This document shows, piece by piece, positions 28,881 through 40,718 of a stretch of 64,000 nt of DNA. The stretch is taken from the NCBI GenBank assembly GCA_015680685.1, contig MNCI01004678.1, positions 428,566 to 492,565 of the forward strand, given 5' to 3'. The stretch's first letter is position 1, and the number at the start of each line of letters is the position of its first letter. The translations under genes and the position numbers were made by a program. The DNA comes from Gnetum montanum. Lineage: Eukaryota > Streptophyta > Gnetopsida > Gnetales > Gnetaceae. The notes below the pieces were generated by a model, which saw nothing but the letters and a program-made list of their open reading frames with translations, ran no database searches and was not told where the DNA came from.

Positions 28881-31632
28881 TGACCTCTAGGTCCCCAATC
28901 TTAAATGTCACAAGTCAAATGCCCTTCCTAAAGGGTACCATGAATAGTTACAACTCTTTCCTTTTAATTTTAATTACATTATTAATATAATACCACTTCA
29001 TTGTTAACAAGGGACGAAGCATTACAATCTACCCCCTTAGGAATTTATCTTGTCCTTGAGCTCTTCATCGATATTAAATTATTTAATAGTTGCATCCTTA
29101 GTGCACTCATCATCTTTAGCTCCATTATTATCGTTATTACAATCTACGTTAAACTATATATATTAGTTCATAATAATTAATTTTATTCAAGTCATTAATT
29201 AACTTTATTGATTATCATGATGGCTAAAAAGATGAGAATATGTGTTGAGGACTAACTTCTTATTTTTCTAAGTTTATTGATCATAATTTGACCATTGGAC
29301 AAGTACTTTGGTAATGGTTTTGTTTCAAAGCTTCTTCATTCTTTGATCTTTATTGGAAATGGGCTTAACCCTAAAGCTTGTGTTAGACCTCAAGGGTAAT
29401 TTATTCCAATCCAACACATAGGATACATCATTTTTATGATACTTCTTTAATAGGCTAACATGGAAGATAGGTTGGATTTTTAAACTTGTCGAAAGATTTA
29501 GCCAATATACTACTTCATCAATTTGTTTTGATATTTCAAATCTACAATATCAAGGGGCTAATTTAGTATATCTTCCTAACTTTAGAGAATTTCTAGTTCA
29601 TTTAATCATCAATAGTACTTGATCCTATCTATATTTCCTTATTAAGATGATATTATTCAGTATACCTTGTACTTATCTTGGGCTGCTTGTAGATTCTATT
29701 TTATCTTTGTAATAATATTTTTTATAATTTTTATTTTCTTTTCTTTCCATTCTTCTTTCAAGGTAAGGTTGACTCAAGTTAATACCATTCAACAAATTTT
29801 TATGTGCACAACTTCAAATAAGGTTCTATGCATGAATCCTTGATATTTGTTATTATAGGTGAATTCTATTAAGTGTAAGTAGTTTTTGACCTACTCTTGA
29901 CATAACTCCTTAAAATATCCTTTAATGTCCTATTAACTCATTCTATTTAACAATTAGTTTTAGGGTGGTATGTGGTGTTGAACTTTAGTTGGGTTTTAAG
30001 TTCCTTGAAAAGGTTTCACCAAAATTTAGAAATAAACTTTGGATTTTTATGTAATGTGATTGATCTTGGACATTCATGTAATCAAAATGCTTCACATATA
30101 AATTTATAAGCTACTTCTTCTACTATGTTGGTAGATTTTAAGAATATGAAATAATCCATTTTTAATAAATGATCAACCACTACCAAGATTAAGTCATCCT
30201 CTTTTTGGTAATTAGTAATCCTATAATGAAGTCCATGGTGACGTCTTCTCATTTGCATGTTGAAAATTCTAGTGGCTATAATAGGCCATATGTCTTGTTT
30301 TGCTTGGCTTTTACTCTTTAAAAAGTTGAACAATTTCTGATGTAAGTAGATATATCATTCTTCATCCCAAGACAAAAATAAAAATTATGTAGCATCACAT
30401 AGGTCTTAATGTAACTAGGATGTCTGGTGTATGGTACTTCATGGGCTTCACTAACAACTCTTGTCATAATATTTCTCCTTTCATTAACAGACTAGGACAA
30501 ATGGTAGTTAGATTCATAGGTTATGTTGACTAGGATTTATTTAAAGTATGGGTCTACCTTTATCTAATCTTTAATCTCTTCTTGCATTAGGGTTATTATA
30601 ACACCAATTATTAAGTTTCACATCTAATTAAGGATGTCAACCACTACATTTTGTTTTCTTGGAATGTACTTGATCTTAAAATTATATTCTAACAATAATT
30701 CCACTCACCTTCATTATCTTTATTTAACATGGGTTGTTTTTGTAGGTATTATAAACTCTTGTGATTAGTTTATACAAGTATTTTTTCATAAAGATAATGT
30801 TTTTTAACTTTTAAAGCATGTATGATCACTAATAATTACAAATCATGGGTTAAGTAATTTACCTTAGCTCCTCATAATTTGCAAGATTTAAATCATATCA
30901 CTTTGTCTTCTTATGAAAGAGTAACACCAATTTTCACTTTGTAGGCATCTGTGGATACTTTGAATGATAATTTTTCATTTGAGATTCTTAGGATAGGTAT
31001 AATTGTTAATAGCATCTTCAATCTTAGAAATGCTTTATTGAATCTTTCATCAAACTTAAACACATGTTTTTCTTACAAGAGATCACTTAGAGGAGCTACA
31101 AGAGTAGAGTATTCTTTAATGAAATAATGATAAAGCCCTATTAGATTTAGAAAACTGGGAACTATCATAGTGTCCTTAAGTACTAGCCATTCTTGAAATA
31201 CACTAAATTTAGAAAAATCTACTTATAATCCTTTTCTAGATATGATATGGTCAAAATACAATACTTCTTAAAGAACTCATACTTAGTATTGTCTTAAATT
31301 GATTTTACATAAGGATTTTTATATTAATTTTCAAATGTTTTACATGTTCTTCCCTATTCTTAATAAATATCAAATTTATTAAGTTATTCTCAGAAGATAT
31401 TATTCATTAGAGCATAAATGTTACAAGCGTGTTAGTCACTTTGGAAGGCATCATAACAAATTCATACAATCCGTACCTAGCTTTAAATAGTCTTCTCAAT
31501 ATCTTTTTCTTTAATCCTTATCTAATGATAACTAAATTTTAAATCAATCTTGGAAACATAACATGCTTTAGTAAGTGGATTAAATGGGTCATCTATCCTA
31601 GGCAAGGAGTAGGTGTTTTTGATCATTACCTT

Positions 31633-32669
31633 TGATGAGACACGACTTACACTAGGCCGCGATATCGCATCCCATGCGAGATCGCGTACGTGATATCGCG
31701 TCCCGCCGCCACATCTATAAATAAGAGGCGGCACTCCCTTCATTTCCCAATCCTGGCTAGTGTAGCGAAGCTCTGGCAGATTGATCACTCCAGAGTTAGA
31801 ATTTTTCCCCATGTGCCCGCAGTAGGAGTCCTAGAGTGAACGGCTCTTTATTCGAGCAGCTTGTAACCTGAACCCAAGTTGTGTACGGCAATAAAGACGA
31901 ACTTGTTTGGATAAACCTTGCAGCACGTGGTTTCATTTATTGCTTTATTTCCTGCTTTCCTAGTGCGTTCAAGTACGACTTGATTACGAGCGTCTACGGA
32001 CGTGTACGGCTAGTCAAGGAATCGGCTGCTTGACGCAATGCATGAGTACGACTCAATTACGAGCATTGGATGCTTGGTAACCCAGTAGCGTATTCCAGGA
32101 TTCTGCGCTTGGTAACTCCCGGGTCTAATGTGTACGGCTAGTTGAGGAATCGGCTGCTCATTGCTAGGCTAGATCGTGTGATAAGTACGACTTAGTTACG
32201 AGCACCCACGGGTGTGTACGGCTGGCTAAGGAATCGGCTGCTTATCACACGTAGGCTAAATAGGTGCCTCAGTACGACCACTTCGAGCACTTGCGTTACG
32301 TGTGGCGATCCCAGTAACGATTAGCGTTTGGTAAGCTGCAGTTGCATAGTTCAGGGTGTGTCCGGTAAGTGGGAACGGATGCTGACGCTAGTTAATTTAG
32401 ACTTAGATCTTAGTTAGAGTTAGTTTAGGTTTCTCAACCCTTTCTCCTGGTAGCATAGAAGATAAGCCGAAAATACCAAAAAAATCACATACCTCAGACT
32501 TGCTTAACCATACACCGTGACACATACAAGCAAGCCTGGGAAGACAACGAATGATTAACCCCAAGTGTTTCTTGTGGCGTTAAGGCATTTAGTCTGCGGA
32601 GTTCGACCGGATCGCGCGTGCATGCTCGTATTCGTATGGTGGAGTGTAGGGGTACCTCGCCACTCATCA
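31633..32669 (+). mobile_element. Solo LTR of the gag-plus-ORF2 family, inserted in chromovirus RT
   Basis: It starts TGATGAGACACG, ends CGCCACTCATCA, and is flanked by the 5 bp direct repeat ACCTT (31628-31632 and 32670-32674). The promoter box CTATAAATAAGAGG is at 31715-31728, with two GATATC palindromes just upstream. U5 contains three copies of a 29 bp word (GTGTACGGCTAGTCAAGGAA...) at 32002, 32130 and 32214. Confidence 0.9.
32002..32242 (+). repeat. Triple 29 bp repeat in the solo LTR
   Basis: Copies at 32002-32030, 32130-32158 and 32214-32242 share GTGTACGGCT and GGAATCGGCTGCT. Each is preceded at varying distance by AGTACGACTTGATTACGAGC or a close variant. Confidence 0.8.
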
Positions 32670-33723
32670 ACCTTATTTAATACCCTATAATCAATACACA
32701 ACCTTAAGATACCATCTATCTTTTTGATGAATAGGGCTGGTGCTTCCCAAGATGAAATACTAGGATGTATTTTTCCTTCCTAAAGTAACTAATCCAATTA
32801 TATCTTTAATTCCCTTATTTTCATTGTGGAAAACCTACATGAGGCTTTCAAGATTGGTTTTGTACCTAGAAAAATGTTAATAGCATGCTCCATAGTTTTG
32901 TTAAGTGGTAATTCTCTTGTTTACCACTAAATATTGAATCCTTGTACTCCTTGAGTTCTTTTGGAATATTAATGTCTAAAGGATTTTTAGGTTGAATTAC
33001 TTTTACAAGAAACATAGTAGCACCTTTCTTAACTAGTCTATTGGCTAGTTTAATGGTTATGATGTCAATTTGCTTTATTATTCTTATCTCCCTTAGAACC
33101 CTAAGTTCGTTAGTGTTTGGTACTTTTATAACATAGATTTTAAAATGGGTGGCAACATTAAATTTTTATAGGAAATACATTCCTAAAATTGCATATATAT
33201 TTTAGAGTTCAAATTTTAAAAAATTCACTGGTAAAAATTAATTTCACCATACCTAGTATGCTTACTCACCATCATTCCATCTATAAGTTTCACTTTAATA
33301 AATTTCTTAAAAGGTAGGATGAGATTTAATGTTTTAACTAGAATTGGTGAAATAAAATTATTGCTTGCACCACTATCAATAGAAAATTTAACCTTTTTAT
33401 CCTTAATTGACTCTTCAAAAATGAGTAAGATGAATTAACATATCCTTGAACATTGTTTAACCAATGCTGAAATTTTCTTTACAATGACCATAGTAGTTAA
33501 TTGACCTTTTTCTTTGGCCATATTGGTGTTAGATTTTTGGTTCCTATTTTGATTGTTTCTTTGAATCCTTGCTTGTAGTTTTAGGTAATCTCACTTAAAG
33601 GGGTCTTTACTATAAGAAAAACATCTAGATCAAGTTCTCTTATTAGGTGTCTCTTTCATAATTATTTTTTGAATAGTTCCATTGCATACTTTGTGATATC
33701 CCATTCCTAGATGCCATGGATAA

Positions 33724-33727
<4 letters not shown>

Positions 33728-33755
<28 letters not shown>
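33728..33755. repeat. (AT)14 microsatellite
   Basis: An uninterrupted alternating A/T run of 28 bases. Confidence 0.95.
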
Positions 33756-33759
33756 TACA

Positions 33760-34996
33760 TTAGACATTATGCATAAAGAAAATAACAAGAAAAATGCATA
33801 AGAAAATGAAAAGAATGTTTTATTAATGTGAAATAATGTATCCCTGTCATGCTAAGAGGATTCTTTGGGATTATCTTCCTTCAACATCTATCCCTTAGAG
33901 GCAATCTAGTACTACCATCATGGTTAGGCTTGCAATTAGCTAGAAAGGATGGTTAGTCACCTTCCTTTCTTGTTTCATCTGACACTTATTGCATACCTTT
34001 ACTAGCTTTGTAACTCCATGTTGATATGACCTCTAATGTCTAGGTATGAGTACCTTACATCAAATCCCCAAAAGTCACCTTGATAAACATGCCCATTATT
34101 ACAATATGTCCTTTTGGATCTTAATTACAACTTGCTCTTAAATGTCATGGTCTAACAAAAAAATAAGACCCTTATAATCCTATATTCCTATAGAATGATT
34201 GATGAATCCTATTGAAATCTTGTAAAATATCCTTCAGAAGTCTACATGAATTAGAAGGAAAATTGCATGTATGAATAATATACCATATTCATAGCTTAAC
34301 GAATATGAACCTAAAGTACCATATTTTATTCAAAAATGGCTAAAATTAAAAATTTTAAAAATAATATTTTTAAAATAAAAAAAGTACATATATGAATATA
34401 TTCTAATATATAAAGTGTTAAATATAAATGTTAAATATAACATAAATATATAAATTATTAGAAAATAGTAAATTAATTCATGTAGCATATGTCCTTCTAT
34501 ATAATACCTATTTATCTATGCAGCTAAATCTTTCAATGCATCTATCTTTCTATGTAGATCTTGTCTTTTTATCCATCACTTATCTACTTCTTGAATGTTA
34601 AGTTTATGAGCCAAATCATTATCTATGAGCTAAATATGAGTGCTTAAATGACAATGCAAAAAGAAATTTTAGTACAAACAAATCATCCATAACAATTATT
34701 AGCACATAAACATAGTTGGAATTGTAATCTTAACTATTTCTAAAATACCTTAGTCTATATTTTGCATATTTTCATAAATCAAATATGCACTTTAATCAAG
34801 CAATCAATATTCTCAATAATTAATCAAGATAATAAAACTAGATAATAGTTGAAAATAGAACACAATTCCGATGTCTAAATAAATGTTAGGATTTTGAACT
34901 AGAGCTAAAAAATCATAATTTATTTATGATTTGAAAAATTATATTTTGATTTATATAGAATTGGTTTTTGAGATCCATTCCATTGAATTCAAATAG
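33760..34996. other. AT-rich intergenic sequence, no gene
   Basis: No domain-bearing frame. It may include the gag side of the minus-strand chromovirus in unrecognisable form. It ends at the target duplication of the next element. Confidence 0.4.
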
Positions 34997-35001
34997 GGGA
35001 T

Positions 35002-35880
35002 TGATGAGTGGTGATGTACCCCTACACTCAACCATATGAATACAAGCGTTTCATGCACGATCCGGTCAAACTCTGTAGATGGGCTAGTTCTGGTATCTAG
35101 ATAGTTACTCATTGATCACAATTTGCTATCTTCCCACTTGGACTAGTATTTTCTTTGTCACATATGGTTTAGTCCAAAGTGAGGTGTATGATGCAATCCT
35201 AAATTAGTGCTACTCCTAGAGGCAATAGAAAGTAACTTTAATTAAGCTAGGAGGAAAAGGGAGAGAGAGTTAAGCTAATAGGACATAGGGGGAGAGAATC
35301 TAAACTAGCCTAAGTGTGATGAGCATCCATTCCTTAATCATCCGTACACATCTTGGACCTCGTGTATGACTACTATTGGGATTACCAAATGCATATCCTA
35401 GGTACGCTACTGGGATACCAAGTAGTCACACTTAAATGCTCGTGATTAAGTCGTACTCATTCTGTGTTTAATAACAGGGATAGGAGTTGAGGGTAAAGAA
35501 GTATTAATTAAGAAAGTAATAAATAATAATTACATAATTAAACTAAGTGAATGTTGCAATGATGAAGTAATGTCGATCTTTATTTCTGATCATGTGTGTG
35601 TCCAAGTACATCACACTCAAATAAAGGTGTCATACAATTACAATCATCACACTACGGACATGCACTAGGAGAAAGGGTTGAGAAGAACTAAAAATGAAAA
35701 CTAACTTCTAACTAAACTACTACTTCCCTCCATGTGCCTACATGTGTATTTATAGGCCCACACAGGAGTCACGATATCGTGTATTTGATATCGTTATTTA
35801 GGTTGTGATATCGTGTACCCGATATCGTGAATCTGATATCGCAAGTCTGATATCGGAGCCTAATGAATCATGATTCATCA
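35002..35880 (-). repeat. Copy A 3' LTR
   Basis: 879 bp, starting (minus) TGATGAATCATGATTCATTA and ending CACCACTCATCA. It has six exact GATATC palindromes at 35770-35865, upstream of a TATAAATA box (minus strand, 35747-35754). Confidence 0.88.
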
Positions 35881-35881
35881 T

Positions 35882-35893
35882 ACCCCCACGTCT
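35882..35893 (-). other. Copy A polypurine tract
   Basis: Minus-strand AGACGTGGGGGT abuts the 3' LTR. The same motif, GTCGTGGGGGTA, sits at the same place in copy B. This is the priming site for plus-strand DNA. Confidence 0.75.
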
Positions 35894-36059
35894 AAATGAA
35901 AACTCGTCCTCGAGTCACATAAAATGGAATTAGACCATGACTAGGAATTATTCATGCCGCAGTGGAGAATTGAATAGAACAAAATTGGGGCATGAACACA
36001 AAATTACAAAATTACAAAAGTGCAAAATTGAAAAATTTTATTGGAACGCATGTGGTTCC

Positions 36060-38836
36060 AGGTGGCAGTGGCTCCTCCATGGATCACTTCCCCTTGTCTT
36101 GTGCTCTAGGTTTTGGGATTTGGTGGCTCTGAAGTAGTGCTTGGAGCTTTTCCTCTTTGGTTCAGGGATCCTATGTCGTCCATGCTGATGCTCCAATGTT
36201 TGATGGAGTCGGCACTTCCCATGGACATGGTAGTTATGGAAACATCTGATTTGCTTTGATGTACTAGGCTACAAATAGTTGTTGTTCCATCTCATAGGCT
36301 CTGGCTTTATCTTTGTAGTCCTAGTAATTTGTAAGTCGTCGAGCCAAGTCTACCATGACATCTTTTTGCCCCTGGTAGCTAGCCTTGACCACCTTCAACT
36401 CAGAATTTGCAACTTCTAGCCTTTGCAATGTTTTCTTGTGTTCTGCAAATTATGTTTCGTATTTGGCGTAGGTGGTAGCTACCTGCTTCTTCAGCTCTAT
36501 CCTTGGGCATCCTGCTATTAACATGGCTAGATTGGCATACTGTAGGTTTGCCAATTCCATGTACTCTATAAGATTTTGGATCTACAGGTCCTGATTTTTG
36601 AGCTTTGCTTGGTGGACGAATGCATGTGTCTAATATGGCCCACCAATTGGTGTGCTGAGCACTGAAGGTGTTAATGTGGGCCTTGGCCATATGGATCTTA
36701 TTCTTGATGACTTGCTTGTACATCCCCACCTAGTCTCTGAAATGCTCTTTTAATTTTTCATGTCGCTTGGCCTCATTTTGCCACATGCTTATTTCAATGG
36801 CCATCTTTTGACGGATTGCACGTACCTCCTCCATTGAGAGGGTTCGATTCTCTTTGGCCAAGTAATTCATGTCTTGGTTGACCCTGACTAACTGTTCTCG
36901 TAATTGCTAAAAATTTTCTTTGAGAACATTCTTCTGTTTCTCCATAGTGGTCAACTGAAGATTGTCTACGGTGAGCTATTTATTCTCTTCCTGTAGGCCT
37001 TGAGTGCTTTGGCGTGTGTGTATGTTTGCGCTTGTGCCTTGGAAGTATCCCAATTGGCCTTCTCCTTCTCCTCCACCACTCTTTTATTATCCACCAATAG
37101 TTTATTGAGTTGCTCTATCCTAAAAGTGTCCAACTGGTCTATGGGAAAGAATTGAGATGGGTCCCACTATGCAATTTGTAGGGTAACAAGCCTTTCTTGG
37201 AGTCTTGCCAACTTTGCCTCCGCATGCTTAGCCCTGATCTCTACCATGACTAGCTTTCCTTTGGTGGAGATGAGGTTTGATTGCGTTGCTGTGACATCTT
37301 GTGGGATGTCGAACAAGGACATCATTACTTGTCTTGTCTGCAACAACCGATCAAGAACATCCTCATGCTCCGCAGGAGTCATTGAGGGATTGGCCAGAGT
37401 TTGAGCATCGCGTGCTCTTGTGAAATTTTTTGGTGGCATAACAGGAACATTGAAGGATATCTTGATGTGGTCCATAACCACTTCTATGGCTCTTGATGCA
37501 TCTTGGTGCTGCATGACCACTACTGTGGCCCCTTCACCAGTCTCTAGTTGCACCTAAAAGGATGCAATGTTTCTTGAAATCTGTTGTGACTAATGTGTCT
37601 CCCTTGATCCTATTTGGATGGACACTTCGCCCCATGCACGATGTATAGAAATCGTGGGTCATACGGTGTCATCGATGATGTGGAAGAGATTGGCATCATC
37701 ACGACTTCCCTAACTGACCATCTCAACGATGGCCCTGAGATGGCTCATCGATGGTTGATAATCCTGCGATGATGGCGGTGGTTGGTCTTGTTGGCTCATG
37801 CTGGGCCTTGCTTCTTGCTATTGACTGGGCCTTGTACTTGGGAGTTGGCTAGGCCCTATAGTTTGAGTTGCAGTGGGTCCCACCGTCTATTTTTATTCTG
37901 GCTCCAACCTCTCACTAGCACTCTTCCTTAGGGCTGGTGGCTTCAGTAACTTAGTGAACGAAGCATTTTGGGCTCTCCTAGGGATATCATTGGTGTACCC
38001 TAGAATTCTAGCACACCTACATAGCTTCTTGATGAGACAAAGAAAGGGAAACGTGAACTTCCCTATCTTGCGTTCTTCAAATCGCCTCAAGATCTCCATG
38101 AGATATAGATGGGGAAAGTTAGCATTAACCTTGCCCATTAATATCACACTTTCTCTTGCTTCATACATTGAGATTCTATTTAATCCTTTTGTGGGGAAGA
38201 TGTGATAAGTACCAATCTTGAAATATATTCTTTTTTCCAACATTAACTCTCCATATGTCTTGTCCTCCTTGCCGTATGCCCTTTTCAACCAAATCCTTTG
38301 CGCATCAGCATCGAAGTGAGTGGGCAGGTGAGCAACTTTTGGCCTTGTATTCAGAAGGTTTAACACTTCCTAAATGGCCTTGGCGGAAAAATCTATAGAT
38401 ACACCACCAATGTCAACTGTGGTGCCTTCTTCTTTATTATGTCAAAATTGGTACGTTTCTCCTAAGTACCAGGCATCACTTTTAGAGAGGATGGGCCATA
38501 ATGGGGAGCCTTTGAGTTGGTCCCTAACAACCTTAGGAGCAAACTCTATGAAATGTCCAAAGTTCAATTCCACAATCATGGCTGCCGATGTGGACCTTTC
38601 ATGGATGGCTTGGACACACTTTGGGGACAACGTGAGATGTTGTCCCTATTTAGGTGCTTCAACAGTTCCTACTTCTGCCTGTCCCGAATACACAGTAGCA
38701 GGAGTCTCTTGATGGATGCTAAATGATTGCACCTCCTACTCAGCATGTTGCTCGAGAGACACCTAGCCTCTACCTCTCCTTGGTCACTTGGACACACCTT
38801 GAGAGGGTCCTTCTTATTGTCCACATTTAGGGCCAT
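36060..38836 (-). pseudogene. Copy A second ORF: plant-transposon-protein-like domain plus coiled coil
   Basis: It starts MALNVDNKKDPLKV at 38836. Next comes a globular part (38630-37893) with GSPLWPILSKSDAWYLGETY, VDIGGVSIDFSAKAI and GKVNANFPHLYLMEILRRFE, and GKFTFPFLCLIKKLCRCARI. This order resembles the 'putative plant transposon protein' domain (Pfam PF20167) as I know it. A basic/acidic coiled coil follows (37553-36400), including FRIEQLNKLLVDNKRVVEEK. There are several in-frame stops and at least two frame changes. Function is unknown. Its 3' position recalls the env-like ORF of Athila, but no membrane segment is visible. The family assignment is from memory and unsearched. Confidence 0.6.
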
Positions 38837-40718
38837 CTGTAATCACACGGGACCGAACATTGGTAAGGTTGCTTACAAAAGTTGAGTCATACCTTACTTC
38901 TTACCTTAATGAGTTTATTTTCTTATTTTGTGTGATTCAAAGTTAAGAAATTTTGTGAAAATTTCCCCTAAAAGTTTTAATATTGGGCCCAATTTGATTA
39001 GGTGGCTTCAATATTTAATTTCCCGGTGTAGGTGAGGAGATAAGATTGTTTTTGGCAATATGTTTATCATTTTTATAATTAATTACCCTTTATAGTATCC
39101 TTCGGGTGATGATGAATTTGAAAAAATTTATGCATGATTTGGAGTGTACCCTTCTCCCACGAGTAAGCTGAACACTCCGGGCTCAAGTAGGTTTGATCGA
39201 AATGAGAATCAGAGCATTAACGAGCGAGTTATGGCTAGTTGACCAAGAGGTGCACAAGTCGCAATTTGTGGAAGAAAATTTGAAAAAATCCCCCACGTGA
39301 ATAGTTGAGAATGATGTTGATGTACGTGTGCAGCCCCAATATCACATTCGACTCGATATCAAGTACCCGATATCGTGGCCTATTGAAAATAGGGTACTTA
39401 GAAAAATTGATAAATTTCTGAAATTCTAAGGTAGAAAATGAAGTACTTGAGGTCAATGTAAAAGGTCCAGGGTAATATTGAATAGACTTGAAGGAACAAA
39501 AAGTATAATGGTGTAGAATCTGACAATAAAAGTCATGAAGAGTATGAGGAAAAGGATGTGTTTTGGTACATAGGAATGGTTGAACTGGAAGGATGATAAG
39601 GGAATGAATGCAGTACTTGGAGGGTATAAAATGATGTGATGGTGATATGTAATGAGTGGAAATTACAAGGGTTATTCAAATGGGTCCTCCCCAAAGCAGG
39701 TTCCTACCTATGATGCCCTTATGTAACCACCCTGAAGATATTCGTAGGCACTAGAGGGTGAAATGTAATCCACACCAATTCCACAAAACACACACATGTA
39801 GATACCACTGTAATGAGGTATGAATTTTTATGCTACACAAGACACAAGTCACAAATTCTTGAATAGCAAGATGAAATGAGTTGTAGAAGGGATTGCAGAG
39901 ATTGGGATGTGAGAGAACTGACTCAGGACATAATGAATCTTGTGTGTAGAACATGCTTAACATGTCATTAGCTTGTTGCTCCAAATCAAGACCAAGTCCA
40001 TTCCTCTGATCAGTGACATTGCATTGTTTCATCCCATGATGGACATTCATAAGGGAATCATGATAGTAAGGCGTACGATCACTTGGTGTTTCGTTCAAGG
40101 GAGGAGTGATTCAAATTTGTTTGTGGCACTTTTCTCTCTCTTTTTTTTGAATGGTTAATCTAGGGAAGCTGCCTACCTTCAGGCATGGGTGCATGTCTTT
40201 CTAGTGGGATCTCCTAGAATAGCATTGGGTTTTTTTTATGAGTGCCTTTATTACTCTTACTTCCATTTTGCGTTAGATCTACAAGGATCTAAGTACAACC
40301 AGACTGCATGATACCACCTAGAGATGTTACCAAAGAGAATCCATAAATCCCCTTGATGTCACACCCTGGTCATTTCCTCCTGTTTAATCATTTGTTTCTC
40401 TGGACATAATGAGCACAACATTATTCTAAGTTTTAATGATGTCAAGAATATCATCGTATCCAGAGTAGAACCTCTTATTAATAGAATGGATGGGTGGATG
40501 TGATGGGCTTGTTATCCAAGTAATTAGTCACGTGAGACTTGATAGCATAGAACAACACCTCAACCAATGAGTCACATGAGTGCTTTATTCATAGATGAAA
40601 TTACTCATAAAAAAAAAGAAAAAACAAAAAGATAAAACAATAATGTGAAAGATGAAAAACTAGAAGACAAAAAATTGTAAAATTAAAGAAAAGGAAAAAT
40701 ATTTATTATTCTTGCTTG
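38837..40718 (-). other. Copy A spacer between gag and second ORF
   Basis: No pol motif. Several blocks are shared with copy B (for example CAGGCATGGGTGCATGTCTTTC and the CTTTATATTCT-like TATA relic near 40480), so it is conserved as non-coding element sequence. GATATC words occur at about 39353-39377. Confidence 0.6.

Larger units (their letters stand above)
29020..33720 (-). mobile_element. Dead chromovirus (Ty3/gypsy) pol, split by a solo LTR
   Basis: From high to low coordinate on the minus strand: a degraded knuckle near 33600; protease FSIDSGASNNFISP (33330-33420); RT start IKNTYSLPRIDD and KIDLKFSYH (31520-31600); RNase H-like YLTHDL, IIHALKVKKHYLYEK and TNHKSL (30660-31010); integrase zinc region (30310-30480); integrase core DLILVVVDHLLKMDYF (30080-30330); and a chromodomain NKTITKVLVQWSNY (29281-29340). 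The RT lacks the expected IDD active-site block after NKF (near 31370), and stops are frequent. A polypurine-like AAGGGGGTAGA precedes a possible 3' LTR start near 29020. The chromodomain places it among chromoviruses. Confidence 0.85.

Noticed and set aside
33728-33755. (AT)n as an origin or matrix-attachment site
   Set aside because: A simple microsatellite; nothing else in the sequence supports a function.
36400-36729. Independent small gene on the minus strand
   Set aside because: Its place and composition make it part of the second ORF coiled coil of copy A after a frame change.
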